Source: Nemertoderma westbladi (lineage: Eukaryota; Xenacoelomorpha; Nemertodermatida; Nemertodermatidae). Taken from it: 59,786 nucleotides of DNA. Position numbers and translations under genes: made by a program. Below are positions 24,085 to 35,131 of this stretch, one piece after another. Positions within the stretch are counted from its first letter, which is position 1. Every line of letters starts with the position of its first letter. The notes below the pieces were generated by a model that saw nothing but the letters and a program-made list of their open reading frames with translations, made no database searches and was not told the origin of the DNA. The DNA lies in assembly GCA_032718475.1 (NCBI GenBank), contig JAUCBJ010005246.1:1-59786 (forward strand). The letters run 5' to 3'.

Positions 24085-24530
24085 CTGTGGGGTTCTAATT
24101 TAATTCTAATTTAATTTTAAATAAAAATTAATTTATTACATTACCGGTACCGTACTGTAACAAATTTCACTATTTAACTACAGCATCGGCTGAAGTTGTA
24201 CTGATGCAAATTTGCAAATGATATTTTTAAAAACACATGTGTGTTTCAACACGATGTACACAGTAGTATTAATTGTAAATGTATATTTCCCTAAAATAAT
24301 TTAAAATTTACAAAATATATAAAATTTACATCAGTTTTAAATTCACACCAATGACAAAATTTACAGCAGGTAGCAAATGCTGATGTAAATATACAAATGA
24401 CATTTTTAAAATCACATCATTGGCTTTACGGCCGCTTAACTTTAGGATTGGCGGACTGTGAACTTACTTTTGCCATCTACATACCCACGGCATCGGCATC
24501 TACATTTTATTGGTTTTGTATAAATATAAA
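24085..24530. other. AT-rich intergenic, no gene seen
   Basis: Contains short imperfect repeats around ATGTAAATTTACAAATGA-type words; nothing codable was recognised. Confidence 0.4.
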
Positions 24531-24864
24531 TAAAGCAAAGACTACCGGCCCTTTACTGGACTCACACAGCTAGAGTCCAGGCCCGCTAAGTGGGCCATAG
24601 ATTTAACTGGCCTTGATTTGTTATTATTATTATTATTAAACACCTCGTATAATATTTAAAGAGGGAGAAAAGCACCAAGGTTACGTATAACACTAACAGA
24701 TGAATATTTCCTAATTAAAAAACACACGAATAAAATAAGAACTCAAGTAAAATTAAATGCATTAATACATTTATTTACAGGTAAAATTACATACAATAGG
24801 GTCTACTAGTGATACAGTATAATATATTTACAAAGCTCTATTAAATTTACAATACCTCAGTAGA

Positions 24865-25121
24865 TTAACTTTTTTTTACCTTCGAATAAAATATATTATC
24901 TTTGTTCGTCGAGTTTACAACATCAACCGGTAAATTATTCCATATATTATTAACTATTCGATTACCAAAGGAGAACTTACTAATCTGGAGCCTGGAACGT
25001 TGTTGAAACAGTTTGTAATTATGACCTCTCGACCCTGGCCTACTAGCACTTTTGAAAAATATATCATAGTCTAAATCAACAACATTGTTAATTATGCAAT
25101 AAGTCAATTTTAAATCGTAAA
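24865..25121 (-). pseudogene. Non-LTR (CR1/Jockey-like) reverse transcriptase, C-terminal end
   Basis: Minus-strand frame reads YDLKLTYCIINNVVDLDYD, then SRGHNYKLFQQRSRLQI and SFGNRIVNNIWNNLPVDVV, ending at TAA (24865). This is the well-known tail of CR1/Jockey-type reverse transcriptases (DL...Y.I.., RGH..KLF..R.R...RK..F..R....WN.LP..VV). The sequence on to about 24540, ending with the AT-rich GCTTTATTTATATTTATAC, could be its 3-prime untranslated tail. Upstream the reading frame passes directly into the 48-bp minisatellite, where it soon meets stops, so only the last 85 or so residues remain. Confidence 0.75.
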
Positions 25122-28100
25122 CAATCCTACGTAGGCCCTACTTCTAACGTTCCATTTAACGCTGTTAAACAATCCTACGTAGGCCCTACTTCTAACGTTC
25201 CATTTAACGCTGTTAAACAATCCTACGTAGGCCCTACTTCTAACGTTCCATTTAACGCTGTTAAACAATCCTACGTAGGCCCTACTTCTAACGTTCCATT
25301 TAACGCTGTTAAACAATCCTACGTAGGCCCTACTTCTAACGTTCCATTTAACGCTGTTAAACAATCCTACGTAGGCCCTACTTCTAACGTTCCATTTAAC
25401 GCTGTTAAACAATCCTACGTAGGCCCTACTTCTAACGTTCCATTTAACGCTGTTAAACAATCCTACATAGGCCCTACTTCTAATGTTCCATTTAACGCTG
25501 TTAAACAATCCTACGTAGGCCCTACTTCTAACGTTCCATTTAACGCTGTTAAACAATCCTACGTAGGCCCTACTTCTAATGTTCCATTTAACGCTGTTAA
25601 ACAATCCTACGTAGGCCCTACTTCTAACGTTCCATTTAACGCTGTTAAACAATCCTACGTAGGCCCTACTTCTAACGTTCCATTTAACGCTGTTAAACAA
25701 TCCTACGTAGGCCCTACTTCTAACGTTCCATTTAACGCTGTTAAACAATCCTACGTAGGCCCTACTTCTAACGTTCCATTTAACGCTGTTAAACAATCCT
25801 ACGTAGGCCCTACTTCTAACGTTCCATTTAACGCTGTTAAACAATCCTACGTAGGCCCTACTTCTAACGTTCCATTTAACGCTGTTAAACAATCCTACAT
25901 AGGCCCTACTTCTAATGTTCCATTTAACGCTGTTAAACAATCCTACGTAGGCCCTACTTCTAACGTTCCATTTAACGCTGTTAAACAATCCTACGTAGGC
26001 CCTACTTCTAACGTTCCATTTAACGCTGTTAAACAATCCTACGTAGGCCCTACTTCTAACGTTCCATTTAACGCTGTTAAACAATCCTACGTAGGCCCTA
26101 CTTCTAATGTTCCATTTAACGCTGTTAAACAATCCTACGTAGGCCCTACTTCTAACGTTCCATTTAACGCTGTTAAACAATCCTACGTAGGCCCTACTTC
26201 TAACGTTCCATTTAACGCTGTTAAACAATCCTACGTAGGCCCTACTTCTAACGTTCCATTTAACGCTGTTAAACAATCCTACGTAGGCCCTACTTCTAAC
26301 GTTCCATTTAACGCTGTTAAACAATCCTACGTAGGCCCTACTTCTAACGTTCCATTTAACGCTGTTAAACAATCCTACATAGGCCCTACTTCTAATGTTC
26401 CATTTAACGCTGTTAAACAATCCTACGTAGGCCCTACTTCTAACGTTCCATTTAACGCTGTTAAACAATCCTACGTAGGCCCTACTTCTAACGTTCCATT
26501 TAACGCTGTTAAACAATCCTACGTAGGCCCTACTTCTAACGTTCCATTTAACGCTGTTAAACAATCCTACGTAGGCCCTACTTCTAATGTTCCATTTAAC
26601 GCTGTTAAACAATCCTACGTAGGCCCTACTTCTAACGTTCCATTTAACGCTGTTAAACAATCCTACGTAGGCCCTACTTCTAATGTTCCATTTAACGCTG
26701 TTAAACAATCCTACGTAGGCCCTACTTCTAACGTTCCATTTAACGCTGTTAAACAATCCTACGTAGGCCCTACTTCTAACGTTCCATTTAACGCTGTTAA
26801 ACAATCCTACGTAGGCCCTACTTCTAACGTTCCATTTAACGCTGTTAAACAATCCTACGTAGGCCCTACTTCTAATGTTCCATTTATGGCTGTTAAACAA
26901 TCCTACATAGGCCCTACTTCTAACGTTCCATTTAACGCTGTTAAACAATCCTACGTAGGCCCAACTTCTAACGTTCCATTTAACGCTGTTAAACAATCCT
27001 ACGTAGGCCCTACTTCTAACGTTCCATTTAACGCTGTTAAACAATCCTACGTAGGCCCTACTTCTAACGTTCCATTTAACGCTGTTAAACAATCCTACGT
27101 AGGCCCTATTTCTAACGTTCCATTTAACGCTGTTAAACAATCCTACGTAGGCCCTACTTCTAATGTTCCATTTAACGCTGTTAAACAATCCTACGTAGGC
27201 CCTACTTCTAACGTTCCATTTAACGCTGTTAAACAATCCTACGTAGGCCCTACTTCTAACGTTCCATTTAACGCTGTTAAACAATCCTACGTAGGCCCTA
27301 CTTCTAACGTTCCATTTAACGCTGATAAACAATCCTACGTAGGCCCTACTTCTAACGTTCCATTTAACGCTGTTAAACAATCCTACGTAGGCCCTACTTC
27401 TAACGTTCCATTTAGCGCTGTTAAACAATCCTACGTAGGCCCTACTTCTAACGTTCCATTTAACGCTGTTAAACAATCCTACGTAGGCCCTACTTCTAAC
27501 GTTCCATTTAACGCTGTTAAACAATCCTACGTAGGCCCTACTTCTAACGTTCCATTTAACGCTGTTAAACAATCCTACGTAGGCCCTACTTCTAACGTTC
27601 CATTTAACGCTGTTAAACAATCCTACGTAGGCCCTACTTCTAACGTTCCATTTAACGCTGTTAAACAATCCTACGTAGGCCCTACTTCTAACGTTCCATT
27701 TAACGCTGTTAAACAATCCTACGTAGGCCCTACTTCTAATGTTCCATTTATGGCTGTTAAACAATCCTACATAGGCCCTACTTCTAACGTTCCATTTAAC
27801 GCTGTTAAACAATCCTACGTAGGCCCTACTTCTAACGTTCCATTTAACGCTGTTAAACAATCCTACGTAGGCCCTACTTCTAACGTTCCATTTAACGCTG
27901 TTAAACAATCCTACGTAGGCCCTACTTCTAACGTTCCATTTAACGCTGTTAAACAATCCTACGTAGGCCCTACTTCTAATGTTCCATTTAACGCTGTTAA
28001 ACAATCCTACGTAGGCCCTACTTCTAACGTTCCATTTAACGCTGTTAAACAATCCTACGTAGGCCCTACTTCTAACTTTCCATTTAACGCTGTTAAACAA

Positions 28101-31100
28101 TCCTACGTAGGCCCTACTTCTAACGTTCCATTTAACGCTGTTAAACAATCCTACGTAGGCCCTACTTCTAATGTTCCATTTAACGCTGTTAAACAATCCT
28201 ACGTAGGCCCTACTTCTAACGTTCCATTTAACGCTGTTAAACAATCCTACGTAGGCCCTACTTCTAACGTTCCATTTAACGCTGTTAAACAATCCTACGT
28301 AGGCCCTACTTCTAACGTTCCATTTAACGCTGTTAAACAATCCTACGTAGGCCCTACTTCTAACGTTCCATTTAACGCTGTTAAACAATCCTACGTAGGC
28401 CCTACTTCTAATGTTCCATTTAACGCTGTTAAACAATCCTACGTAGGCCCTACTTCTAACGTTCCATTTAACGCTGTTAAACAATCCTACGTAGGCCCTA
28501 CTTCTAACTTTCCATTTAACGCTGTTAAACAATCCTACGTAGGCCCTACTTCTAACGTTCCATTTAACGCTGTTAAACAATCCTACGTAGGCCCTACTTC
28601 TAACGTTCCATTTAACGCTGTTAAACAATCCTACGTAGGCCCTACTTCTAATGTTCCATTTAACGCTGTTAAACAATCCTACGTAGGCCCTACTTCTAAC
28701 GTTCCATTTAACGCTGTTAAACAATCCTACGTAGGCCCTACTTCTAACATTCCATTTAACGCTGTTAAACAATCCTACGTAGGCCCTACTTCTAACGTTC
28801 CATTTAACGCTGTTAAACAATCCTACGTAGGCCCTACTTCTAACGTTCCATTTAACGCTGTTAAACAATCCTACGTAGGCCCTACTTCTAACGTTCCATT
28901 TAACGCTGTTAAACAATCCTACGTAGGCCCTACTTCTAACGTTCCATTTAACGCTGTTAAACAATCCTACATAGGCCCTACTTCTAATGTTCCATTTAAC
29001 GCTGTTAAACAATCCTACGTAGGCCCTACTTCTAACGTTCCATTTAACGCTGTTAAACAATCCTACGTAGGCCCTACTTCTAATGTTCCATTTAACGCTG
29101 TTAAACAATCCTACGTAGGCCCTACTTCTAACGTTCCATTTAACGCTGTTAAACAATCCTACGTAGGCCCTACTTCTAATGTTCCATTTAACGCTGTTAA
29201 ACAATCCTACGTAGGCCCTACTTCTAATGTTCCATTTAACGCTGTTAAACAATCCTACGTAGGCCCTACTTCTAACGTTCCATTTAACGCTGTTAAACAA
29301 TCCTACGTAGGCCCTACTTCTAACGTTCCATTTAACGCTGTTAAACAATCCTACGTAGGCCCTACTTCTAATGTTCCATTTAACGCTGTTAAACAATCCT
29401 ACGTAGGCCCTACTTCTAACGTTCCATTTAACGCTGTTAAACAATCCTACGTAGGCCCTACTTCTAACGTTCCATTTAACGCTGTTAAACAATCCTACGT
29501 AGGCCCTACTTCTAACGTTCCATTTAACGCTGTTAAACAATCCTACGTAGGCCCTACTTCTAACGTTCCATTTAACGCTGTTAAACAATCCTACGTAGGC
29601 CCTACTTCTAACGTTCCATTTAACGCTGTTAAACAATCCTACATAGGCCCTACTTCTAATGTTCCATTTAACGCTGTTAAACAATCCTACGTAGGCCCTA
29701 CTTCTAACGTTCCATTTAACGCTGTTAAACAATCCTACGTAGGCCCTACTTCTAACGTTCCATTTAACGCTGTTAAACAATCCTACGTAGGCCCTACTTC
29801 TAACGTTCCATTTAACGCTGTTAAACAATCCTACGTAGGCCCTACTTCTAACGTTCCATTTAACGCTGTTAAACAATCCTACGTAGGCCCTACTTCTAAT
29901 GTTCCATTTATGGCTGTTAAACAATCCTACATAGGCCCTACTTCTAACGTTCCATTTAACGCTGTTAAACAATCCTACGTAGGCCCTACTTCTAACGTTC
30001 CATTTAACGCTGTTAAACAATCCTACGTAGGCCCTACTTCTAACGTTCCATTTAACGCTGTTAAACAATCCTACGTAGGCCCTACTTCTAACGTTCCATT
30101 TAACGCTGTTAAACAATCCTACGTAGGCCCTACTTCTAACGTTCCATTTAGCGCTGTTAAACAATCCTACGTAGGCCCTACTTCTAACGTTCCATTTAAC
30201 GCTGTTAAACAATCCTACGTAGGCCCTACTTCTAACGTTCCATTTAACGCTGTTAAACAATCCTACGTAGGCCCTACTTCTAACGTTCCATTTAACGCTG
30301 TTAAACAATCCTACGTAGGCCCTACTTCTAACGTTCCATTTAACGCTGTTAAACAATCCTACGTAGGCCCTACTTCTAATGTTCCATTTATGGCTGTTAA
30401 ACAATCCTACATAGGCCCTACTTCTAACGTTCCATTTAACGCTGTTAAACAATCCTACGTAGGCCCTACTTCTAACGTTCCATTTAACGCTGTTAAACAA
30501 TCCTACGTAGGCCCTACTTCTAACGTTCCATTTAACGATGTTAAACAATCCTACGTAGGCCCTACTTCTAACGTTCCATTTAACGCTGTTAAACAATCCT
30601 ACGTAGGCCCTACTTCTAACGTTCCATTTAGCGCTGTTAAACAATCCTACGTAGGCCCTACTTCTAACGTTCCATTTAACGCTGTTAAACAATCCTACGT
30701 AGGCCCTACTTCTAACGTTCCATTTAACGCTGTTAAACAATCCTACGTAGGCCCTACTTCTAACGTTCCATTTAACGCTGTTAAACAATCCTACGTAGGC
30801 CCTACTTCTAACGTTCCATTTAACGCTGTTAAACAATCCTACGTAGGCCCTACTTCTAACGTTCCATTTAACGCTGTTAAACAATCCTACGTAGGCCCTA
30901 CTTCTAACGTTCCATTTAACGCTGTTAAACAATCCTACGTAGGCCCTACTTCTAATGTTCCATTTATGGCTGTTAAACAATCCTACATAGGCCCTACTTC
31001 TAACGTTCCATTTAACGCTGTTAAACAATCCTACGTAGGCCCTACTTCTAACGTTCCATTTAACGCTGTTAAACAATCCTACGTAGGCCCTACTTCTAAC

Positions 31101-31603
31101 GTTCCATTTAACGCTGTTAAACAATCCTACGTAGGCCCTACTTCTAATGTTCCATTTATGGCTGTTAAACAATCCTACATAGGCCCTACTTCTAACGTTC
31201 CATTTAACGCTGTTAAACAATCCTACGTAGGCCCTACTTCTAACGTTCCATTTAACGCTGTTAAACAATCCTACGTAGGCCCTACTTCTAACGTTCCATT
31301 TAACGCTGTTAAACAATCCTACGTAGGCCATACTTCTAATGTTCCATTTAACGCTGTTAAACAATCCTACGTAGGCCCTACTTCTAACGTTCCATTTAAC
31401 GCTGTTAAACAATCCTACGTAGGCCCTACTTCTAATGTTCCATTTATGGCTGTTAAACAATCCTACGTAGGCCCTACTTCTAACGTTCCATTTAACGCTG
31501 TTAAACAATCCTACGTAGGCCCTACTTCTAACGTTCCATTTAACGCTGTTAAACAATCCTACGTAGGCCCTACTTCTAACGTTCCATTTAACGCTGTTAA
31601 ACA
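25117..31603. repeat. 48-bp minisatellite, array 3 (about 135 units)
   Basis: Unit GTTAAACAATCCTACGTAGG + CCCTACTTCTAACGTTCCAT + TTAACGCT, exactly 48 bp, repeated about 135 times with very little change. Variants are few and recurrent: AACGTT to AATGTT, TACGTAGG to TACATAGG, TTAACGCT to TTATGGCT or TTAGCGCT. Since 48 is 16 codons and no unit carries a frame-changing indel, both strands are open for thousands of bases: minus 2,148 codons (25110-31556, cycle GLFNSVKWNVRSRAYV) and plus 1,578 codons (26886-31622, cycle AVKQSYVGPTSNVPFN). Blocks of units are duplicated: 29909-30388 recurs as 30389-30868 (10 units), and a TAACTTTCC variant recurs 432 bp apart (28075, 28507). No signal peptide, exon or start context supports a protein. 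Confidence 0.95.
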
Positions 31604-31609
31604 GAATTA

Positions 31610-32385
31610 TAAGCAGAATTAAATGAGGATTTCAAATCTGAAAACCGCATAGCGAAACCTCTTTTAGTTCTCGAGTTATCGCTGTTTTTCTGTATGATGA
31701 TCCGTGACTAGATTCCACAAAACCTTAAAATTGACATCGGAGATGAAATCAGCGACCACGAAAACCCCCATAATAAAAGTTTTAGCCCGGTGATGTGCTT
31801 CTATCATGCCAGAAAAGATTAACCAATCAGACCACAGACAGCCACTTTTGGCGGGAAGGTTTAAACTTTAAAGGCAATTATCTCGGAATAACATTTTTCA
31901 TTTTTCAAATTACAGTAACTACTCCTCCGCCATTTTTTAACCAATTTTCATTATTTTTGGCTCATTCGAAAGGGTTTCGGTAATTCTTTAGAAGTTATCG
32001 GTTGGAATTTTTATATTTATGTTTTTTACCGCCAATTTTTCAGATGAAAGCAAAAATTTGTGAAAATTTTACCAAAAATTAATAAATATTAATTAATTTT
32101 CATAAAAACACTAAGCAAAAAATGTTAACCGATAACTTTTGTGGAGCTCATCTCCCTAATTCGAAAAAAAATTGGTTTCAGATTGAATGACTACCGGTAG
32201 TACAGTTAGCGTTTTAACCACAAACCTCAAATATTGTTTCATTCAATGGCCGCTAGAGGGCGACTGGAAATGTGAAAATTTTTCGAAAAAACAAACGTTT
32301 GGCTATATTTTTACAGCCCATACTGTATAAAATCAAAATATTTTAATTTCAGTAGAAATTGCAGACATTTAAAAAAAGTACTCAT
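31610..32385. other. Intergenic, no gene seen
   Basis: AT-rich sequence with an imperfect inverted pair around GAAGTTATCGGTTGG (about 31990) and AACCGATAACTTTTG (about 32125), and a GGCCGCTAGAGGGCGA word resembling the degenerate repeat at 22460. Possibly an old transposon; no coding part was seen. Confidence 0.4.
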
Positions 32386-32408
32386 GGGGGGGGGGGGGGG
32401 GGGGGGGG
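32386..32408 (+). repeat. Poly-G run of 23
   Basis: Uninterrupted G tract after ACTCAT; a potential G-quadruplex and a likely place for sequencing-length error. Confidence 0.9.
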
Positions 32409-32826
32409 TACTCCGGCCATAATAGTTGAAACATTCTGGAATGTGAACGCGGATGAAAATTATTAGAAACGGAAAGAAATGACGTGGTGATAACGAATAT
32501 TTTTAAAAAATGACATTTTCAAAAATATGTTTTCATGTCAATTTCATAGCTACTTTGGGACGCAAATCCCAATAAAGCAATGTAATTTGATAAAGTTGAT
32601 AAAAATTCGCTACAGAATATCAGGTTTAATGTACAGTAAACCAATAATAGCATTACGCTGAATTTAAATTCCATTAACAAAATAATATTAAAATACACTG
32701 CATTGTTTGAATATTATACACGATATTTATAAAAATATATGTATTATACAGAAGTGTAGTAACAAGAAAAATACAAACCGTTCACTTATTTATAAAACAA
32801 TAATTACAGACCGCAGACATTCCGTA

Positions 32827-34539
32827 TCATCGCTTCGACCCAGCGGGTAGCCTCGGGGGCAATAAATTCCTTCTAACTTTATTTATTTTACCAACAGACG
32901 GCGATATTGGATCGGTTTCTCTTTCAGTCCGGTAATTCGGGGTAGATGTGAGTTGACGGACTCTGGGAAGACAGACGCCCCTGTCGACATATTTTGACGA
33001 GTTTGATTGTTCCAACATACCCGATTCCGCCTTTAGATCTGATGAATTCTCTATAGTTGAGATTAGACTTAGATTTGGTTCAAGAACGCCATCTTTAATC
33101 TTAAGAGAATCGCTTAATTCCAAAGATTTCAGATTCTCTAGCTCTAAATCTACCATATTATCCAGATCTGCGACGAGACAATCTGTCAAGGCGATATTTT
33201 TATCTCTTATTTCTAAATGTTTCTCCCGAACTTTATTAAGCGACTCAACAAACTGCTCGCTAACTGCTGATATACTAAGTGAGTTGTTATTCTTAGGTGA
33301 TAATAAACTAACAGCTTGGTCCAAACTATCCGAATTGTCCTTAAATGTCATTAGGAAGGTCTTCAAATCGGTCTCCATGGCTGATTGACTTAAAGTTTTG
33401 AATTTTTCTAGAATTTGACTTAAAGGCGAACAAACAACCTGATAAAATTCCTGCTGGAAGGAAGAGTGTGAATTCTCTAAACTCTCAAATAATTCGGTTA
33501 CATACTTTAATTGTATATCGTAAGATGATTTATGGAAGTCCAACTCGTTATTAACAGAATCTAAATACAATTGTTTCTTCTTCAAATTATAATTATAAAC
33601 GTTTAATACGGATTGAATAGTCTCGTTTATCTGTTTGTGGTATTTCCTTGGCAACGGGGATATGCAACCTTGGAGTTGGTGCAGATTGAACGATGTATCA
33701 ACCGGTTTGGTAAGAAAACTCCAAGGAACTGAAGGTGAAACGATATTTAATGCGAGGAGATTCTGGCAAGAAGATTCTAAGAGTTTACTCGATTCCATCA
33801 AGGCGGACTTCAATCTATTGTGACCCGGAAGAATATTTATGGGGGTTTTGTACGTATTTACAGCGACGTCGAGGACTATCAATTGCTTGTGGAGTTGGTT
33901 TAATTTCGACTCTAATTGGCTCACGTGTTTAAGATTAATAAATTCGTGTTTCTTAGAACAAACATCGAGAAGAGATGATTCCTTGTCTGGTTGTGATTGA
34001 ACATATTTTTTTAACATTTCCGATTGTAACGGATACGCGATGGTCTGCGAGGTATCGGTACCCGAGCGAGCCAACCGCTTCCGAATCGGTATCATCCGTT
34101 CCACGTTGCCGATAATCTCGGATCTCTCGATAGCAACAGTGGAGCCTCTATTCTCGCGACTAATCCAACCCCTATGAGCAGAAATTAATGAGTCCAAACA
34201 GTTAGTTAAATCTACCATGAGGGTCTCTCTCGAACTTATAGAGTTTTCAAGGAGTAGAATTTGTCTCTCGAGTTGTATCGATTGGCATTTAAGGAAATTA
34301 ACTCGTCTCAGATCGTATTTTTCTTTTGGACCTTCACCCGTCAGCTGGTCCAATAATTTACTCTGCGTTTCTAACTCTTTCTTTAATTGTTTATTCTCCT
34401 CGCACATCTGTGAATACATCTTTGTCGTTGGTTTGTCGGATTGACACATATGTCCATCTTCCAGATTGCCTACATCGGGGTGTGGCGTTCCCATAATGAT
34501 ATGGTTACAATCCAACGAGGTAACGCGGTTCCTCTGCAT
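32827..34539 (-). CDS. Uncharacterised coiled-coil protein, 570 residues, single exon
   Basis: An intact ATG-to-TGA frame in a region otherwise full of stops. I do not recognise the family. Residues 41-105 are heptad-rich (MCEENKQLKKELETQSKLL; then KYDLRRVNFLKCQSIQLERQ), a second coiled-coil segment lies near 205-228 (SQLESKLNQLHKQL), and further helical, Lys/Glu-rich stretches occupy about 310-470. The C-terminal 60 residues are Ser/Thr/Pro-rich and end in a basic tail (KINKVRRNLLPPRLPAGSKR). No signal peptide or membrane segment is seen. Such composition is common in cytoskeletal or centrosomal proteins, but that is only an inference. An alternative start is Met16. It has no close neighbour gene; the lack of introns over 1.7 kb is notable next to a second intronless gene at 17206. 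Confidence 0.75.
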   Translation of the reverse strand: MQRNRVTSLDCNHIIMGTPHPDVGNLEDGHMCQSDKPTTKMYSQMCEENKQLKKELETQSKLLDQLTGEGPKEKYDLRRVNFLKCQSIQLERQILLLENSISSRETLMVDLTNCLDSLISAHRGWISRENRGSTVAIERSEIIGNVERMIPIRKRLARSGTDTSQTIAYPLQSEMLKKYVQSQPDKESSLLDVCSKKHEFINLKHVSQLESKLNQLHKQLIVLDVAVNTYKTPINILPGHNRLKSALMESSKLLESSCQNLLALNIVSPSVPWSFLTKPVDTSFNLHQLQGCISPLPRKYHKQINETIQSVLNVYNYNLKKKQLYLDSVNNELDFHKSSYDIQLKYVTELFESLENSHSSFQQEFYQVVCSPLSQILEKFKTLSQSAMETDLKTFLMTFKDNSDSLDQAVSLLSPKNNNSLSISAVSEQFVESLNKVREKHLEIRDKNIALTDCLVADLDNMVDLELENLKSLELSDSLKIKDGVLEPNLSLISTIENSSDLKAESGMLEQSNSSKYVDRGVCLPRVRQLTSTPNYRTERETDPISPSVGKINKVRRNLLPPRLPAGSKR

Positions 34540-35065
34540 TGTCGGATGTCGGGTGGCTAAAGTTTATATATATTCAATAATATTATCCCGATATCTATCT
34601 CTGTATCTGTCTATATAAGATCAACTAACATAAGTAGGCCTACACGATCGACAAGGCAGAAGACAAGCTGACAGGTACCGGTACCGTACTGCCGTAACTA
34701 CTAATCTACGGACCGGCGCCGTACACTATACGTGGCCTGGTCACCCTTCCACCCTAGACAGACACTACAGTGTAGTTCTATAGGATATGTTTTAAAATTT
34801 AGGAACCCCGGCGCTGTAGCTTCAGAATTTGCCCTGCAATGAAAACTTTCCACATAGATTAATTAATGACAATAAATACTGCCTAAATGAAATACAGTAC
34901 AGCTGTACTGTACAGCTGTACAGCCCGCCATGAGCCCACCCCACATTGTACTGATACAGGATAAGACTATGTACCCCTGTAGGCTACTCATTAGCTCTGT
35001 GTGTAGTAAAGTAGTGTTAGCAGTGTATGCAATCGTAGGCCTACCATGTTAGGTGTACTGGCTGA
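34540..35065. other. Upstream region of the coiled-coil gene
   Basis: Probably contains the promoter of the minus-strand gene. It holds TAGGCCTA (34635, 35036), CCGGTACCGTAC words and a tight palindromic cluster ACAGCTGTACTGTACAGCTG near 34910. No other gene was seen. Confidence 0.35.
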
Positions 35066-35131
35066 CTGGGTGGGTACCAAGGTGTACTAAATAACTAATT
35101 ATTTAGTACACCTTGCTGGGTACCCACCCAG
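35066..35131. other. 66-nt hairpin
   Basis: Inner arms AAGGTGTACTAAATAA and TTATTTAGTACACCTT are perfect 16-bp complements around a CTAA loop (35079-35114). A 3-nt bulge separates them from outer arms CTGGGTGGGTACC and GGTACCCACCCAG. The size resembles a microRNA precursor, but a chance or transposon-derived palindrome is equally possible. Confidence 0.7.

Noticed and set aside
25110-31622. Telomeric or classical centromeric satellite
   Set aside because: The 48-bp unit is not a telomere motif and, although long, the array is bounded on both sides by ordinary sequence within the window.
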